Numbered from the stretch's first letter, positions 21,303 to 33,114 are shown. The stretch: 64,000 nucleotides of DNA from Terebella lapidaria (GCA_949152475.1 OX424564.1:868001-932000); one strand, 5' to 3'. Program-made: numbers and translations. The notes: a model not told the origin generated them from the letters alone.

Positions 21303-24300
21303 GTAACTTAGCCCAGGATGTGACTGCGACAGACCTTGTGAGATTTTTCGGACTGCCTCTGGGTCTGAGCAAGGAAGATGTGACAGTGAATCTTATCATG
21401 GACCTGAAAACCAAAACCTGTTCTGGGCAGGGATTTGTCACCCTGCCACCAGAACTGGACAGACTCGGCTTGATCAAGGACGGAGTGTGAGTACAGGCTT
21501 TAGTTCAGGTTACATAATGCCAATTAAATCACTTGGGGTTTGAAATGGAGTATAGTGGACCTTTTGTTGAAAGTCTGTTACAAGTGTCCTATCTTAGGAG
21601 TATTGTTATTGTTCTCATACATGTACCCACTACCCACAGTGAGCTGAACGGACGGAGGATGAATGTCTCGAGACTTGGTGAGAAGCTTGACATCACACGA
21701 CTCCAATCCATTCTCAAGAGAAGTCGGAACAGCGGTGAGTCCCAGCCACCACAGCTACGGAGTCGTCGGTATCGGAAGCGGTCCCTGAGTTCTGAGGTCG
21801 GAGTCAAGGTCACAGAGAGGACGGGAGAAGAGAGGCACGGAAGTCAAGACCAGCGAGATAGGAGGATTGACAGCCCCAAGGCCGCTAAAACAGAGATTGA
21901 TGCTGAACCGAGGGACCCTCGCCAAAAAAGTGATATCTCGAGTCGCTGCGGATCTCTGGAAATGCCCCCATTTGGCAAAGTGATAAACAGAAGCGAAGAT
22001 GATGATGAGATTTGTGTGATCCAGAGAGCGAGTGAAGACTTCAGTATCGAAGGTGTTACACCGTTACGGGAGGTTGTGGAGGACATGGAAGGTGACGAGA
22101 CTCAAGTGGAAAGTGGGAAGCCTTTTATCGAGGTCTCTACCTCAGACACGACACAGACCACACAGGTGGAACTGGACACACATGAAACTCTTGGCTCTGG
22201 GGATAGTGTTGTGAACAAGTTGTTGGGGGAGGACTCCAAGGTTTCTCAAATCATCCAGAAAGTGAGCCCAGATGAGGCTGGAGATCGACTGACGCAGAGT
22301 TCAGAAGCTGCTGTGGCGTACAAACTGCGACCTATTTCTCCAGTTGAGTGTTTCTACAGTTTGAGGAATGAAGCAAAGATCAAATCCAGTAGCGTGGAAT
22401 CAGAGCCGACATGCATTGTGAATGAGTCAGCAGGAGATGTTAAACCAGACATAAGTGTTCTCGAGCAAGTTCCTCCTGGTCAAGATCCAGTCATTGAACA
22501 GAAGGGCTCGAAAACAGATCAAACTTACACTGAGTCAGAGAGTGACAGCAAATGTGACAAACTTGACACCAACAACAATCTACCTCAGATATCTGATGTG
22601 AAGACAGAGACACTGTCACCAGAAACAACTGTACAGATGCACTTCCGACGGCCATCTTACCCGTACTCTGTTGATACACCCATCACGTCACCTAAACAGA
22701 TGCATTTTGCCCGGCCAGGGTCCCAGAGTCCTGCAGCAGGTGTACGAAGTCAGGATGATGTCAAAGTCTCGCCGTCGATGCACTTTCAGCGTCCAACCCC
22801 AGAGTTCATGCGAGACGTCAAACCAAACCTGTCTGAACTCGACAGACGCATTGCTGATATGACTCCTGCAGTTGCCATGGAAACACAACAGTCCCAATTA
22901 TCTCAGAACAGTGTACAGACCACAGTCCCAGAAAGCAGCGCAAGTGTACCACTGAGAGTTCACGACACGTTCATTGGAAAGTGTCTGGCTTCAAACATCA
23001 GTCTGCCCCAATCCACAGCTTCCTCCAGTAAAATCTCGCCTCTCATGTCCTTGCATCCCCAGGTACCATCAGAAACGATTCCGTCCTCTCCCAGTGTCAT
23101 TCAGGCAGCCCCAGTCTTCTACATCGCCAAGCATATGGAAACAATCCAAAGCTATCTTCCAGCAACAAATACAAACTCGTACTCGGGTCATTCGTACTAC
23201 CAGCAGCAAAGCTTCCATCACTACCATCAGACCCCTCCGGTATATCTGCCACTCCACTACCCACGCTTCACTCCAGGCTACCCTCCATATTACATGCCAC
23301 AAAGGAGCATGTATCAACCGTGTCACTCACGATTTGGTCACCCTATCATTCCACGGCACCCCACATCTCCAAGACCCCCACTCCACCCGCCACCAGCCAA
23401 ACCTCAGCTACCACCAGGCGAACCACCAGCCAAACCTCAGCTACCACCAGGCAAGCCTCCAGCCAAACCTCAGCTACCACCAGGCAAGCCACCAGCCAAA
23501 CCTCAGCTACCACCAGGCGAGCCACCAAACACTACCATAACTGCCAGCGTTGGTTGGCCTCTCCACGTAAACGAAGTTCTTTCAACAATTCCAGAGCAAG
23601 TAGCAAGTCCTATCCTTGGCCGGGGAAATAAGTCAGACAAGAAGGAACAGTACACGGCAGTTAATGCAGTAAAACACAGTGTCTCCCCAGGCACGGCCAA
23701 ACAAGATCTGCCAACTGTCCAGAGTGTGGTAACAGTCCAGGCTGACAAAGCTCCCAAGGAAGTACAGAAGTTGAGCAGCTCCGGGTCAGGAATCCCTGAG
23801 GTCAAGTCGTTCAAGACGGCGCCAACTAGGACCTCTCAGGCTCAGATTCCCGATGAGCCGATCGCCATGGCAACTAACTTCCCGACTCCTTCGCTTGAGA
23901 GACCGCTCCCAACCAGCTACAACCTGATCGATGTCGCCGCAATTCTCACACATCCCAAATTCAAGAATGGTTTTGCTGAGAGGGCGATAGAACGTGCTAG
24001 CAAGTGTGGTGTGTATGCTAAAGATCTGATAGGGCAGTGAACATAAGTATAACATAAGTGTGTCTTTTCAGTTTAAGACTACTGCCAAATACTTTTGCTG
24101 ATGACTGACTGATTGTTTGTTTCAACATGTTCAAGGTGTCAGTAAAATCATAATTCCCGGCATGGATTTGGATGCGTCGCGACAAGCAGCACAAATGTCT
24201 TGTGAGAATGCTGGCCGAGTCTACTTCCTGGCAGGTCAGGAACAGATACCAGTGTTACATGACGGTCCTCATTGTGCTCCCCAAGGATACGAGTGTTATC

Positions 24301-25430
24301 ATCATGATCATGTGCATGGCGTATTTTATTATCCTAAAGTTTATCAACATGGAGCCAGGTTTATTAATGAATCCATGAAAAAGTTGACTCCCTGTTGTTT
24401 GTGTACAGGCGTCCACCCACACTACGCCGCAAGCTGGACGCCAACGACAGTCGATCAGCTGGGCCAGCTCCTGGGACAGTCAGAGTGTGTAGGTGTGGGG
24501 GAGTGTGGCCTTGACTACTGCCGACAGTTCACATCTCGTGAGCAGCAGATACCCGTCTTCACTCAACAGGTCAGTGTAACATGCGTCAAGCAGGTCGCAG
24601 CCTAGTAGCAGCAATCATTTTGGCACCTAATCATCAGTGAAAATTATATCTCAGGTTTGCCACTGGTCTCTATTGGTGTAAAGATCGATCGCTGTGCCCG
24701 TAGGTGCGATTGGCATGTAGTCTGCGGAAGCCCTTGCTGGTTCACTCACGTGGATCGCTATCAGACGTGCTGACGATCCTGGGTCAGTACATAGACGAGC
24801 TCCCGCCGACCATCATCCACTGTTTCTCCGGGGGCCGAGAGGAGCTGCAGGCCTGCCTCAACATGGGCTTCTACCTCGGACTTACAGGTCAGAGCTTGGA
24901 CATCGGCTTTGTTCTCTGGTTATGCTAAATCATCAGTACATAAATCTTCCATACATTGCCTGTGTTGTCAGTTTCCGCTAAGAGATTCCGATGTTTTTAC
25001 CCTCTGAATGACCTTTGTCCGCCCGTGTGCTCCAGGCTCCTTGTGCCGAGATGCTGTGATGCGGAGGCTGTTGTCGACTGGAGCTGTGCCACTGGAGCGC
25101 CTCCTGCTGGAGACTGACTCCCCGTTCATGTTCCCTGAGTACAACCGAGTTGAGCATCTGGAGGGCGTCACTCAAACCACGGCACATTCATTGCGATACC
25201 TCAAGTAAGTTTACTCACAGGCCGAGTGTCCCAGTAACAATGTCTTTATCCCATCGGACAGCCTTTAAAGCATGTTGTGTGTGTTTGAACTTTTCAGCTC
25301 TGACCGTAATGAACCCTCAACTCTGGCGGTGGTGTGCGAGATTGTCGCGGGGTGTATGCGCATCTCACCACAGGAAGTCGCCCAGAAAACCTCACAAAAT
25401 GCTGTCAAATTTTTCAGCTTCAAAGACTGA
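21303..25430 (+). CDS. RRM-like plus TatD-family nuclease (TATDN2-like), 5' end missing
   Basis: Exons 21303-21486, 21640-24008, 24136-24234, 24409-24569, 24704-24887, 25036-25204 and 25298-25430 (stop TGA 25,428) join with GT-AG borders in consistent phase, about 1,099 codons. The first exons give an RRM-like fold: DLVRFFG, SGQGFVTLP (RNP1-like), ELNGRRMNV; RNP2 would lie in an unfound upstream exon. A long charged, then Pro/Gln-rich middle follows, with three MHFxRP motifs and four PPAKPQLPPG repeats. The C-terminus is a TatD metal-dependent hydrolase: LIDVAAILTHPKF (the TatD-type replacement for HxH), AGVHPH, GVGECGLDYCR, PLLVHSR, IIHCFSGG, ETDSPF. TatD proteins are Mg-dependent 3'-5' exonucleases. 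The RNA-binding-like N-terminus suggests a nucleic-acid processing role, which is inference. Human TATDN2 has a comparable long N-terminus. Confidence 0.82.
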
Positions 25431-26256
25431 AAATGTCGAAATGTCAAACCATATCATCTTGTGCATGTTGTGAGAGGGAACTAGTTCATTGAATTGTCAG
25501 AAATGTAATCTACTCCTGGTACTGGTAGCCCGAACATTAACAGAGGACATATGTGTAGATCGCTGGGTAAGACAGACTTGCTTCCTCATTTATCACCCAA
25601 GTTTTGTTATTTATCATGTAATACTGATTTTGGTCACAATATGGTCAGAGAATGTGCTTCTGTTCAGATCAGTTGGTGCTGTTGCTGTATTGTTTTAGGT
25701 GATCTATGACAATATTTGCTTTGTCATGTTTTGTTGATATTTAACATGGATACTGTTTTTGTTTCTGCTTGGTGTCATGAGATAAGAAAGCCAATTTTTC
25801 ATTGGATGCATTAGTAATTTATGTACTGTAAAAAATTTTTGACATTTGGGTGTTTGATGTCTCTAAATTGCAGCATTCTAAGGAATATCTGTACCGAAAT
25901 GTGACTTTATTAATTAGCATTTTGTGACTGATTATGACAATGTGAGTGTGTGGAATCTTTTGGGTAACCAATTGAGCCCCATGGCTACACATATGTTTAT
26001 GATACTCAAATTTATGGCTTAATGGTATCATATATCCAGAGTTTCATTGAGCAAGTCTCTGCTTTTAGTGTTTCAAGATCTATGTTATCGTGGTAATCAC
26101 ACAGGTATTGCATTTTGTGTGATTTGAGGTTTCTGTCCTGATTACCAGTATGTTGTGCTTCTTCTTTTTGGCAAATAACTATGGTAGAAAGATCTGTCTG
26201 ATGGTTCTGTTCAACTACATTCACAATAAGGAGAAATCTACCTCATGTTTGTTATA

Positions 26257-26262
26257 AATAAA
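26257..26262 (+). promoter_or_regulatory. Poly(A) signal, RRM-TatD gene
   Basis: AATAAA about 830 bp after the stop codon, just before the TRIM at 26,303. The intervening 3' UTR (25,431-26,256) shows no other feature. Confidence 0.45.
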
Positions 26263-26302
26263 AGTGTTTTTTAATTTGACTCCTCATTTGAATTATTGCT
26301 AC

Positions 26303-26617
26303 TGTAGCGTTATGACATGGTGTGCTCGAGTAGTGACACCATGGTTATGATGCTGCAGTGTGGGCGGATCTATAAGACATTTGGTGACACTCCAGTAATG
26401 GGGTATACCTCTTTATCGTGGGGTCGGCAAACTTTACATTGGTGCCGTACATTTCGAACCACTTGGTTCTCTCGGCGTCGTTCCTCGGTCGGCCCCCGCT
26501 GTTGACTCACATCACAGCCATATATGTAAATAGGTTCCTGATCTCTGATGTCCAGGGTGATGTGGCTCAACAGTGGGATATAGCTGACCTCGGGGACGAG
26601 GTCTCTCCGTGAGGGAG
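26303..26617 (+). mobile_element. Incomplete TRIM copy
   Basis: A 136-bp terminal repeat (26,303-26,438, TGTAGCG…CTTTACA) followed by TTGGTGCCGTAC and the same interior as the copy at 5,752, ending near the purine-rich stretch. The second terminal repeat is absent and satellite sequence begins at once. Fossil. Confidence 0.75.
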
Positions 26618-26621
26618 AGAA

Positions 26622-26716
26622 TGCAATAAAAAATGAATGCAATAAAAATATTTTCAAATACTTCAGCCTATCCCTTCAGCATGAAATCTAAGATGGCGGC
26701 CATCAAAATCGCATAT
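26622..26716 (+). repeat. Satellite unit, left part
   Basis: The run GCAATAAAAATATTTTCAA followed by CATGAAATCTAAGATGGCGG is the same unit as 47,175-47,260. It breaks off at CGCATATT, where the HINE array begins, and resumes at 32,905. Confidence 0.8.
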
Positions 26717-26803
26717 TAGGTTACCGGACCTTTGGTCCGATAACCTATTGGCATGGCGTTGCGTCCGTCGTCCGTCCGTCCGTCCGTCCGGCGTTAACAT
26801 TTT
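26717..26803 (+). mobile_element. HINE 5'-end fragment
   Basis: The first 87 bp of the HINE family: the palindromic start (AGGTTACCGGACC, TTT, GGTCCGATAACCT), GGCATGGCGTTGCG, a TCCG microsatellite and GGCGTTAACATTTTT. It is followed directly by another 5' end at 26,804, as if a second copy inserted into the T run or the end was duplicated. Confidence 0.8.
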
Positions 26804-28072
26804 TAGGTTACCGGACCTTTGGTCCGATAACCTATTGGCATGGCGTTGCGTCCGTCGTCCGTCCGTCCGTCCGTCCGTCCGTCCGTCCGTCCGGTGTTAA
26901 CATTTTTATCTTTAAAGTTAACGATCGAATCTTTCTGAAATTTTGCACAAAAATGCCTAAAAATATTTTGAGAAGGAGGTATTTTTTTGTTTTTTGATTT
27001 TCGCATTTTTTTCAAAATGGCGGCCGTTTTTGTCGAAAAACGCTCAATTTTGGACTTTGACGGCCATTTTCTCAAAAACTGTCTGATCAGTTTTGAGTTT
27101 TTGGTTTCAAAAGATTCCCCTCATATACCTCTGTGATATGTATAAGTTTGGTTGCCCTAAATCTGCCGGTTTCCGTGTGGCGGCCATTTTGAATTTTTGG
27201 CGGGTCGGCAAAAAAAATTTTTTTCGCCCCAAATCGCATTACTATCCATTTTGGGCCATTTCTAGGGCAAAAAAATTTTTTCACCCTTTGAAAAAATTTT
27301 TGGACTTAGAAAATTTTCGGCACTTTTTCCCTTCATAATGGGAGCTGTCCGGACTGTACTCATAGAACGCTTGAAGATAGAGCTTAGAAATTGGCACTTT
27401 CAAATGGGAAGTCATATATGGCGACTTGTGTGGTGACCTTGAATTTGACCTTGGATGACCTTGAAAGGTCAAAACAGCCATTTTTGGGTCGAAAAACGCT
27501 CAAATTTGCACCTGGTCTGTATTTTCTCAAAAACTGTCTGATCAGTTTTGAGATTTTTGCTTAGAAAGATTCCTCTCATATACCTCTGTGACGTGTATAA
27601 GTTTTGTTGCCCTTGAATCGCCGATCTCAGTGTGGCGGCCATTTTGAATTTCTGACGAGTCGGCGAAAAAAAAATTTTTCGCCCCAAATAACATTACTAT
27701 CCATTTTGGGCCATTTCTAGGCAAAAAAAAATTTTCACCCAAAAAATGCCCAGATTTGCCTTTGTAGATGAAATGCTTGCAGATAGAGCTCATGTTTGCA
27801 TTATGAACATATAGGAAGACATATATGGCGCAAATAATGATGACCTTGAACTTGACGTCAGATGACCTTGAGTGCCAAATGTCTGACTTGGAATGTGTAA
27901 ATTGACCTAGGCGGTTACGTCGAAGTTCATACGGATGACCTTGATTGGTAAATCCCAAGGTCATATGTTTACACTGCGAACCTTGATTGGTAAATTTCAA
28001 GGTCTGTTACCTGCCAATGCTGCCATGGCCAAACCAAAATTGTCCGGTAACCTATCTTAGCCTTTGGGCTAA
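26804..28072 (+). mobile_element. HINE-like non-autonomous Helentron, copy 1
   Basis: The 5' end AGGTTACCGGAC is complementary to the sub-terminal GTCCGGTAACCT near 28,042. The 3' end is the hairpin TTAGCCTTTGGGCTAA (28,057-28,072). A TCCG microsatellite follows the 5' end. This asymmetric inverted repeat plus terminal 3' hairpin plus microsatellite, inserted in T-rich sites and arranged head to tail, is the published architecture of Helentron-associated elements (HINE, DINE-1 type). The interior is made of ~450-bp sub-repeats with AAAATGGCGGCC and TGACCTTGA motifs; no protein is encoded. Confidence 0.75.
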
Positions 28073-29504
28073 TTTTTATCTTTAAAGTTACCGATCGAAT
28101 CTTTCTGAAATTTTGCACAAAAATGCCTAAAAATATTTTGAGAAGGAGGTATTTTTTTGTTTTTTGATTTTCGCATTTTTTTCAAAATGGCGGCCGTTTT
28201 TGTCGAAAAACGCTCAATTTTGGACTTTGACGGCCATTTTCTCAAAAACTGTCTGATCAGTTTTGAGTTTTTGGTTTCAAAAGATTCCCCTCATATACCT
28301 CTGTGATATGTATAAGTTTGGTTGCCCTAAATCTGCCGGTTTTCGTGTGGCGGCCATTTTGAATTTTTGGCGGGTCGGCGAAAAAAAATTTTTTCGCCCC
28401 AGATCGCATTACTATCCATTTTGGGCCATTTCTAGAGCAAAAAAAAATTTTCACCCTTTGAAAAAAATTTTGGACTTAGAAAAATTTCGGCACTTTTTCC
28501 CTTCATAATGGGAGCTGTCCGGACTGTACTCATAGAACGCTTGAAGATAGAGCTTAGAAATTGGCACTTTCAAATGGGAAGTCATATATGGCGACTTGTG
28601 TGGTGACCTTGAATTTGACCTTGGATGACCTTGAAAGGTCAAAACAGCCATTTTTGGGTCGAAAAACGCTCAAATTTGCACCTGGTCTGTATTTTCTCAA
28701 AAACTCTCTGATCAGTTTTGAGATTTTTGCTTAAGAAGATTCCTCTTATATACCTCTGCGACGTGTATAAGTTTTGTTGCCCTTGAATCGCCGATCTCAG
28801 TGTGGCGGCCATTTTGAATTTTTGACGAGTCGGCGAAAAAAATTTTTTTCGCCCCAAATAACATTACTATCCATTTTGGGCCATTTCTAGGCAAAAAAAA
28901 ATTTTCACCCTTTGAAAAAAATTTTGGACTTAGAAAATTTTCGGCACTTTTTTCCTTCATAATGGGAGCTGTCAGGACTGTACTCATAGAACGCTTGAAG
29001 ATAGAGCTTAGAAATTGGCACTTTCAAATCGGAAGTCATATATGGCAACTTGTGTGGTGACCTTGAATTTGACCTTGGATGACCTTGAAAGGTCAAAACA
29101 GCCATTTTGGGGTCAAAAAATGCCCAGATTTGCCTTTGTAGATGAAATGCTTGCAGATAGAGCTCCTGTTTGCGTTATGAACATATAGGAAGACATATAT
29201 GGCACAACTAATGATGACCTTGAACTTGACGTCAGATGACCTTGAGTGCCAAATGTCTGACTTGGAATGTGTAAATTGACCTGAGCGGCCTAAACGATTC
29301 CACCCAACATATAGAATATCAAATGCCGCACACATACATGTAATGGTTACATCGAAGTTCATACGGATGACCTTGATTGGTAAATCCCAAGGTCATATGT
29401 TTACACTGCGAACCTTGATTGGTAAATCTCAAGGTCTGTTACCTGCCAATGCTGCCATGGCCAAACCAAAATTGTCCGGTAACCTATCTTAGCCTTTGGG
29501 CTAA
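28073..29504 (+). mobile_element. HINE-like copy 2 (5'-deleted)
   Basis: Follows the 3' hairpin of copy 1 directly but begins at ATTTTTATCTTTAAAG, lacking the 5' palindrome and microsatellite. It ends with the hairpin at 29,489-29,504. It contains one more internal sub-repeat arrangement than copy 1. Confidence 0.75.
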
Positions 29505-29598
29505 TTTTTTTTAGGTTACCGGACCTTTGGTCCGATAACCTATTGGCATGGCGTTGCGTCCGTCGTCCGTCCGTCCGTCCGTCCGTCTGTCCGGGCTA

Positions 29599-29749
29599 AC
29601 GGAACGGAGTTGGGGGCCTGGGAAAAGCTGAAAACGGCCCCTAACCATGGTTTAGGCCAAAAGTTAGATTTTAGGGGCCAGTTTCGCAATTTTAGGGGCC
29701 AGTCGAGATAGGAAATTTAACGTGGGAAAGGCCCGTAAGTCCGTTCCGT
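29599..29749. repeat. Hairpin module A inside the HINE 5' region
   Basis: Perfect 10-bp terminal inverted repeat ACGGAACGGA/TCCGTTCCGT. Inside, the word GGGGCC or its complement GGCCCC recurs at several positions. The stretch ATAGGAAATTTAAC is shared with module B. 151 bp, non-coding. Confidence 0.85.
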
Positions 29750-29765
29750 CTGCCCGTCCGTCCGG

Positions 29766-29915
29766 GCGGACGAGAGTATGGTTGTGTGACTAGAAAAGGC
29801 ACACAACCATAAGTTGTGAGGAAATTTCTTCTTGTGTGCCTATTTTGGGGAGTTGTGTGCCTATTTTAGATAGGAAATTTAACATGTAAAAGGCACACAA
29901 GAAGGTCTCGTCCGC
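29766..29915. repeat. Hairpin module B inside the HINE 5' region
   Basis: Perfect 10-bp terminal inverted repeat GCGGACGAGA/TCTCGTCCGC, an internal 11-bp stem ATGGTTGTGTG/CACACAACCAT and a 13-bp stem CTTCTTGTGTGCC/GGCACACAAGAAG. Same layout and length (150 bp) as module A, but the repeated word is GTGTGCC/GGCACAC. Confidence 0.85.
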
Positions 29916-31368
29916 ACGTCCGTCCGTCCGTCCGGCGTTAACATTTTTATCTTTAAAGTTAACGATCGAATCTTTCTGAAATTTTGCACAAAAATGCCTA
30001 AAAATATTTTGAGAAGGAGGTATTTTTTTGTTTTTTGATTTTCGCATTTTTTTCAAAATGGCGGCCGTTTTTGTCGAAAAACGCTCAATTTTGGACTTTG
30101 ACGGCCATTTTCTCAAAAACTGTCTGATCAGTTTTGAGTTTTTGGTTTCAAAAGATTCCCCTCATATACCTCTGTGATATGTATAAGTTTGGTTGCCCTA
30201 AATCTGCCGGTTTCCGTGTGGCGGCCATTTTGAATTTTTGGCGGGTCGGCAAAAAAAATTTTTTTCACCCCAAATCGCATTACTATCCATTTTGGGCCAT
30301 TTCTAGGGCAAAAAATTTTTTTCACCCTTTGAAAAAATTTTTGGACTTAGAAAATTTTCGGCACTTTTTCCCTTCATAATGGGAGCTGTCCGGACTGTAC
30401 TCATAGAACGCTTGAAGATAGAGCTTAGAAATTGGCACTTTCAAATGGGAAGTCATATATGGCGACTTGTGTGGTGACCTTGAATTTGACCTTGGATGAC
30501 CTTGAAAGGTCAAAACAGCCATTTTTGGGTCGAAAAACGCTCAAATTTGCACCTGGTCTGTATTTTCTCAAAAACTGTCTGATCAGTTTTGAGATTTTTG
30601 CATAAAAAGATTCCTCTCATATACCTCTGTGACGTGTATAAGTTTTGTTGCCCTTGAATCGCCGATCTCAGTGTGGCGGCCATTTTGAATTTTTGACGAG
30701 TCGGCGAAAAAAATTTTTTTCGCCCCAAATAACATTACTATCCATTTTGGGCCATTTCTAGGCAAAAAAAAATTTTCACCCTTTGAAAAAAATTTTGGAC
30801 TTAGAAAATTTTCGGCACTTTTTTCCTTCATAATGGGAGCTGTCAGGACTGTACTCATAGAACGCTTGAAGATAGAGCTTAGAAATTGGCACTTTCAAAT
30901 GAGAAGTCATATATGGTAACTTGTGTGGTGACCTTGAATTTGACCTTCGATGACCTTGAAAGGTCAAAACAGCCATTTTGGGGTCAAAAAATGCCCAGAT
31001 TTGCCTTTGTAGATGAAATGCTTGCAGATAGAGCTCATGTTTGCATTATGAACATATAGGAAGACATATATGGCGCAAATAATGATGACCTTGAACTTGA
31101 CGTCAGATGACCTTGTCTGACTTGGAATGTGTAAATTGACCTAGGCGGCCTAAACGATTCCACCCAACATATAGAATATCAAATGCCGCACACATACATG
31201 TAATGGTTACATCGAAGTTCATACGGATGACCTTGATTGGTAAATCCCAAGGTCATATGTTTACACTGCGAACCTTGATTGGTAAATCTCAAGGTCTGTT
31301 ACCTGCCAATGCTGCCATGGCCAAACCAAAATTGTCCGGTAACCTATCTTAGCCTTTGGGCTAATTTT

Positions 31369-32904
31369 TAGGTTACCGGACCTTTGGTCCGATAACCTAT
31401 TGCCATGGCGTTGCGTCCGGCGTCCGTCGTCCGTCGTCCGTCGTCCGTCGTCCGTCCGTCCGTCCGTTCACATTTTTATCTTTAAAGTTTATGATGGAAT
31501 ATTTCTGAAATTTTGCACAAAAATACCTAAAAATATTTCCAGGAAAGGTTTTTTTTAGTTTTCTGATTTTCAAATTTTTTTCAAAATGGCGGCCGCTTTC
31601 GTCGAAAAATGGCCAATTTTGGACTTTGACGGTCGTTTTCTCAAAATCTGTTCAGTAACTTTTTTTCTTATCGATGCATAACACTCCTCATAGGTACCCC
31701 TGTGACATCTATGAATTTCGTTGCCCTTGAATCGCTCGAAATGGGCCATTTTGGGCCCAAACTCGGCCCAAATGGGACTTTCCCATGTTAAATTATCCTA
31801 TGCTTTATAATGGGACACATTAAGCCTAATATCTCACTTAATATTGAGATTAGAGACTAGGGATCAATTGTGGAGATATAGGAAATGATATATCCTGAAT
31901 ATTCTGGTGACCTTGAATTTGACCTCTGACCTCGGTTTCAAGGTCAGAGGGCCATTTTCGTCGAAAAATGGCCAATTTTGGACTTTGATGGTCGTTTTCT
32001 CAATATCTGTTCAGTAACTTTTTTTCTTATCAATGCATAACACTCCTCATATGTACCCCTGTGACACGTATAAATTTCGTTGCCTTTGAATCGCTCGAAG
32101 TGGGCCATTTTGGGCCCAAACTCGGCCCAAATGGGACTTTCCCATGTTAAATTCTCCTATGGTTTATAATGGGACACATTAAGCCTAATATCGCACTTAA
32201 TATTGAGATTAGAGACTAGGAATCAATTGTGGACATATAGGAAATGATATATGCTGAATATTCTCAGGGTCTTGAATTTGACCTCTGACCTCGGTTTCAA
32301 GGTCAGAGCACAAAATGTCTAATATCTTGCTTATTATCGACTTTACAGCTTAGGAATCAGTTGTGGACATATAGGAAATGATGTATGCTGAATATTCTGA
32401 TGACCTTGAATTTGACCTTTGACCTCATTTTCAAGGTCTCACCATAAAATGGCTAATATCTCACTTATTATCGATTTTACAGCTTAGGGATCAATTGTGG
32501 ACATATAGGAAATGATATATGCTGAATATTCTCGTGACCTTGAATTTGACTTCTGACCTCAGTTTCAAGGTCAGAGCACAAAATGGCTAATATCTCGCTT
32601 ATTATTGACTTTACAGTGTAGGAATCAGTTATGAACTTATAGGAAACGATATATGCAGATTATTGTCATGACCTTGAATTTGACCTTTGACCTCATTTTC
32701 AAGGTCAGATCACAAAATTGCTAATATCTCACTTAATATCGACTTTACAGCTTAGGATTCAATTGTGGACATGCTAGAAATGATATGGGCAGAATGTTCT
32801 CGTGACCTCGAATTGACCAACTACCTTAATTTCAAGGTCATGGGACAAAAGGCTAATATCTAAAATATACATTGTCCGGTAACCTTCCTTAGCCCTTGGG
32901 CTAA
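31369..32904 (+). mobile_element. HINE-like copy 4 (divergent subfamily)
   Basis: Has the same 5' palindrome and GGCATGGCG/TCCG region (with CCATGGCG and GTCGTCC units) and the same 3' end (TTGTCCGGTAACC, hairpin TTAGCCCTTGGGCTAA ending 32,904). The body is different: about six tandem ~120-bp blocks of the type CTAATATCTCACTTAATAT … TTGACCTCTGACCTC … TTTCAAGGTCAGAG from 31,800 to 32,860. The satellite resumes right after it. Confidence 0.75.
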
Positions 32905-33114
32905 TTTTCTAAAACTTTTATATTTTGAGGAACTGTGTGGCCATAATTGACAATTATGTGCCCTAATACATGCTATTGGTACTTGATAACATCAGTGTCA
33001 AAAATAGCAATGTCCCCAATGCCCTACTTGCTGAAAAATGTGTTGAGTTTGGCAATAAACACAATCGCGGCGAAACCGAATTCGATCAACAATAAACACA
33101 AAGTTGTATATATC
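32905..33114 (+). repeat. Satellite unit, middle part
   Basis: Continuation of the unit broken at 26,716: CTAAAACTTTTATATTTTGAG through TACATGCTATTGGTACTTG to AACAATAAACACAAA. It is broken again at TATC|TGTGG, where the gypsy element inserts, and resumes at 47,112. Confidence 0.85.

Larger units (their letters stand above)
29512..31364 (+). mobile_element. HINE-like copy 3 with expanded hairpin modules
   Basis: Full copy from TAGGTTACCGG to the hairpin ending at 31,364. Between its microsatellite and the body lie two related hairpin modules (29,599-29,749 and 29,766-29,915) absent from copies 1 and 4. Confidence 0.78.

Noticed and set aside
26766-26893. TCCG microsatellite as a telomere-like or protein-coding repeat
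   Set aside because: It is a constant part of the HINE 5' region (also near 29,562 and 31,430), varying only in length.
26803-30976. Many 65-150-codon frames repeated through the HINE array
   Set aside because: Identical in each repeat copy, rich in Lys/Phe from A/T runs, and disrupted differently between copies; non-coding.
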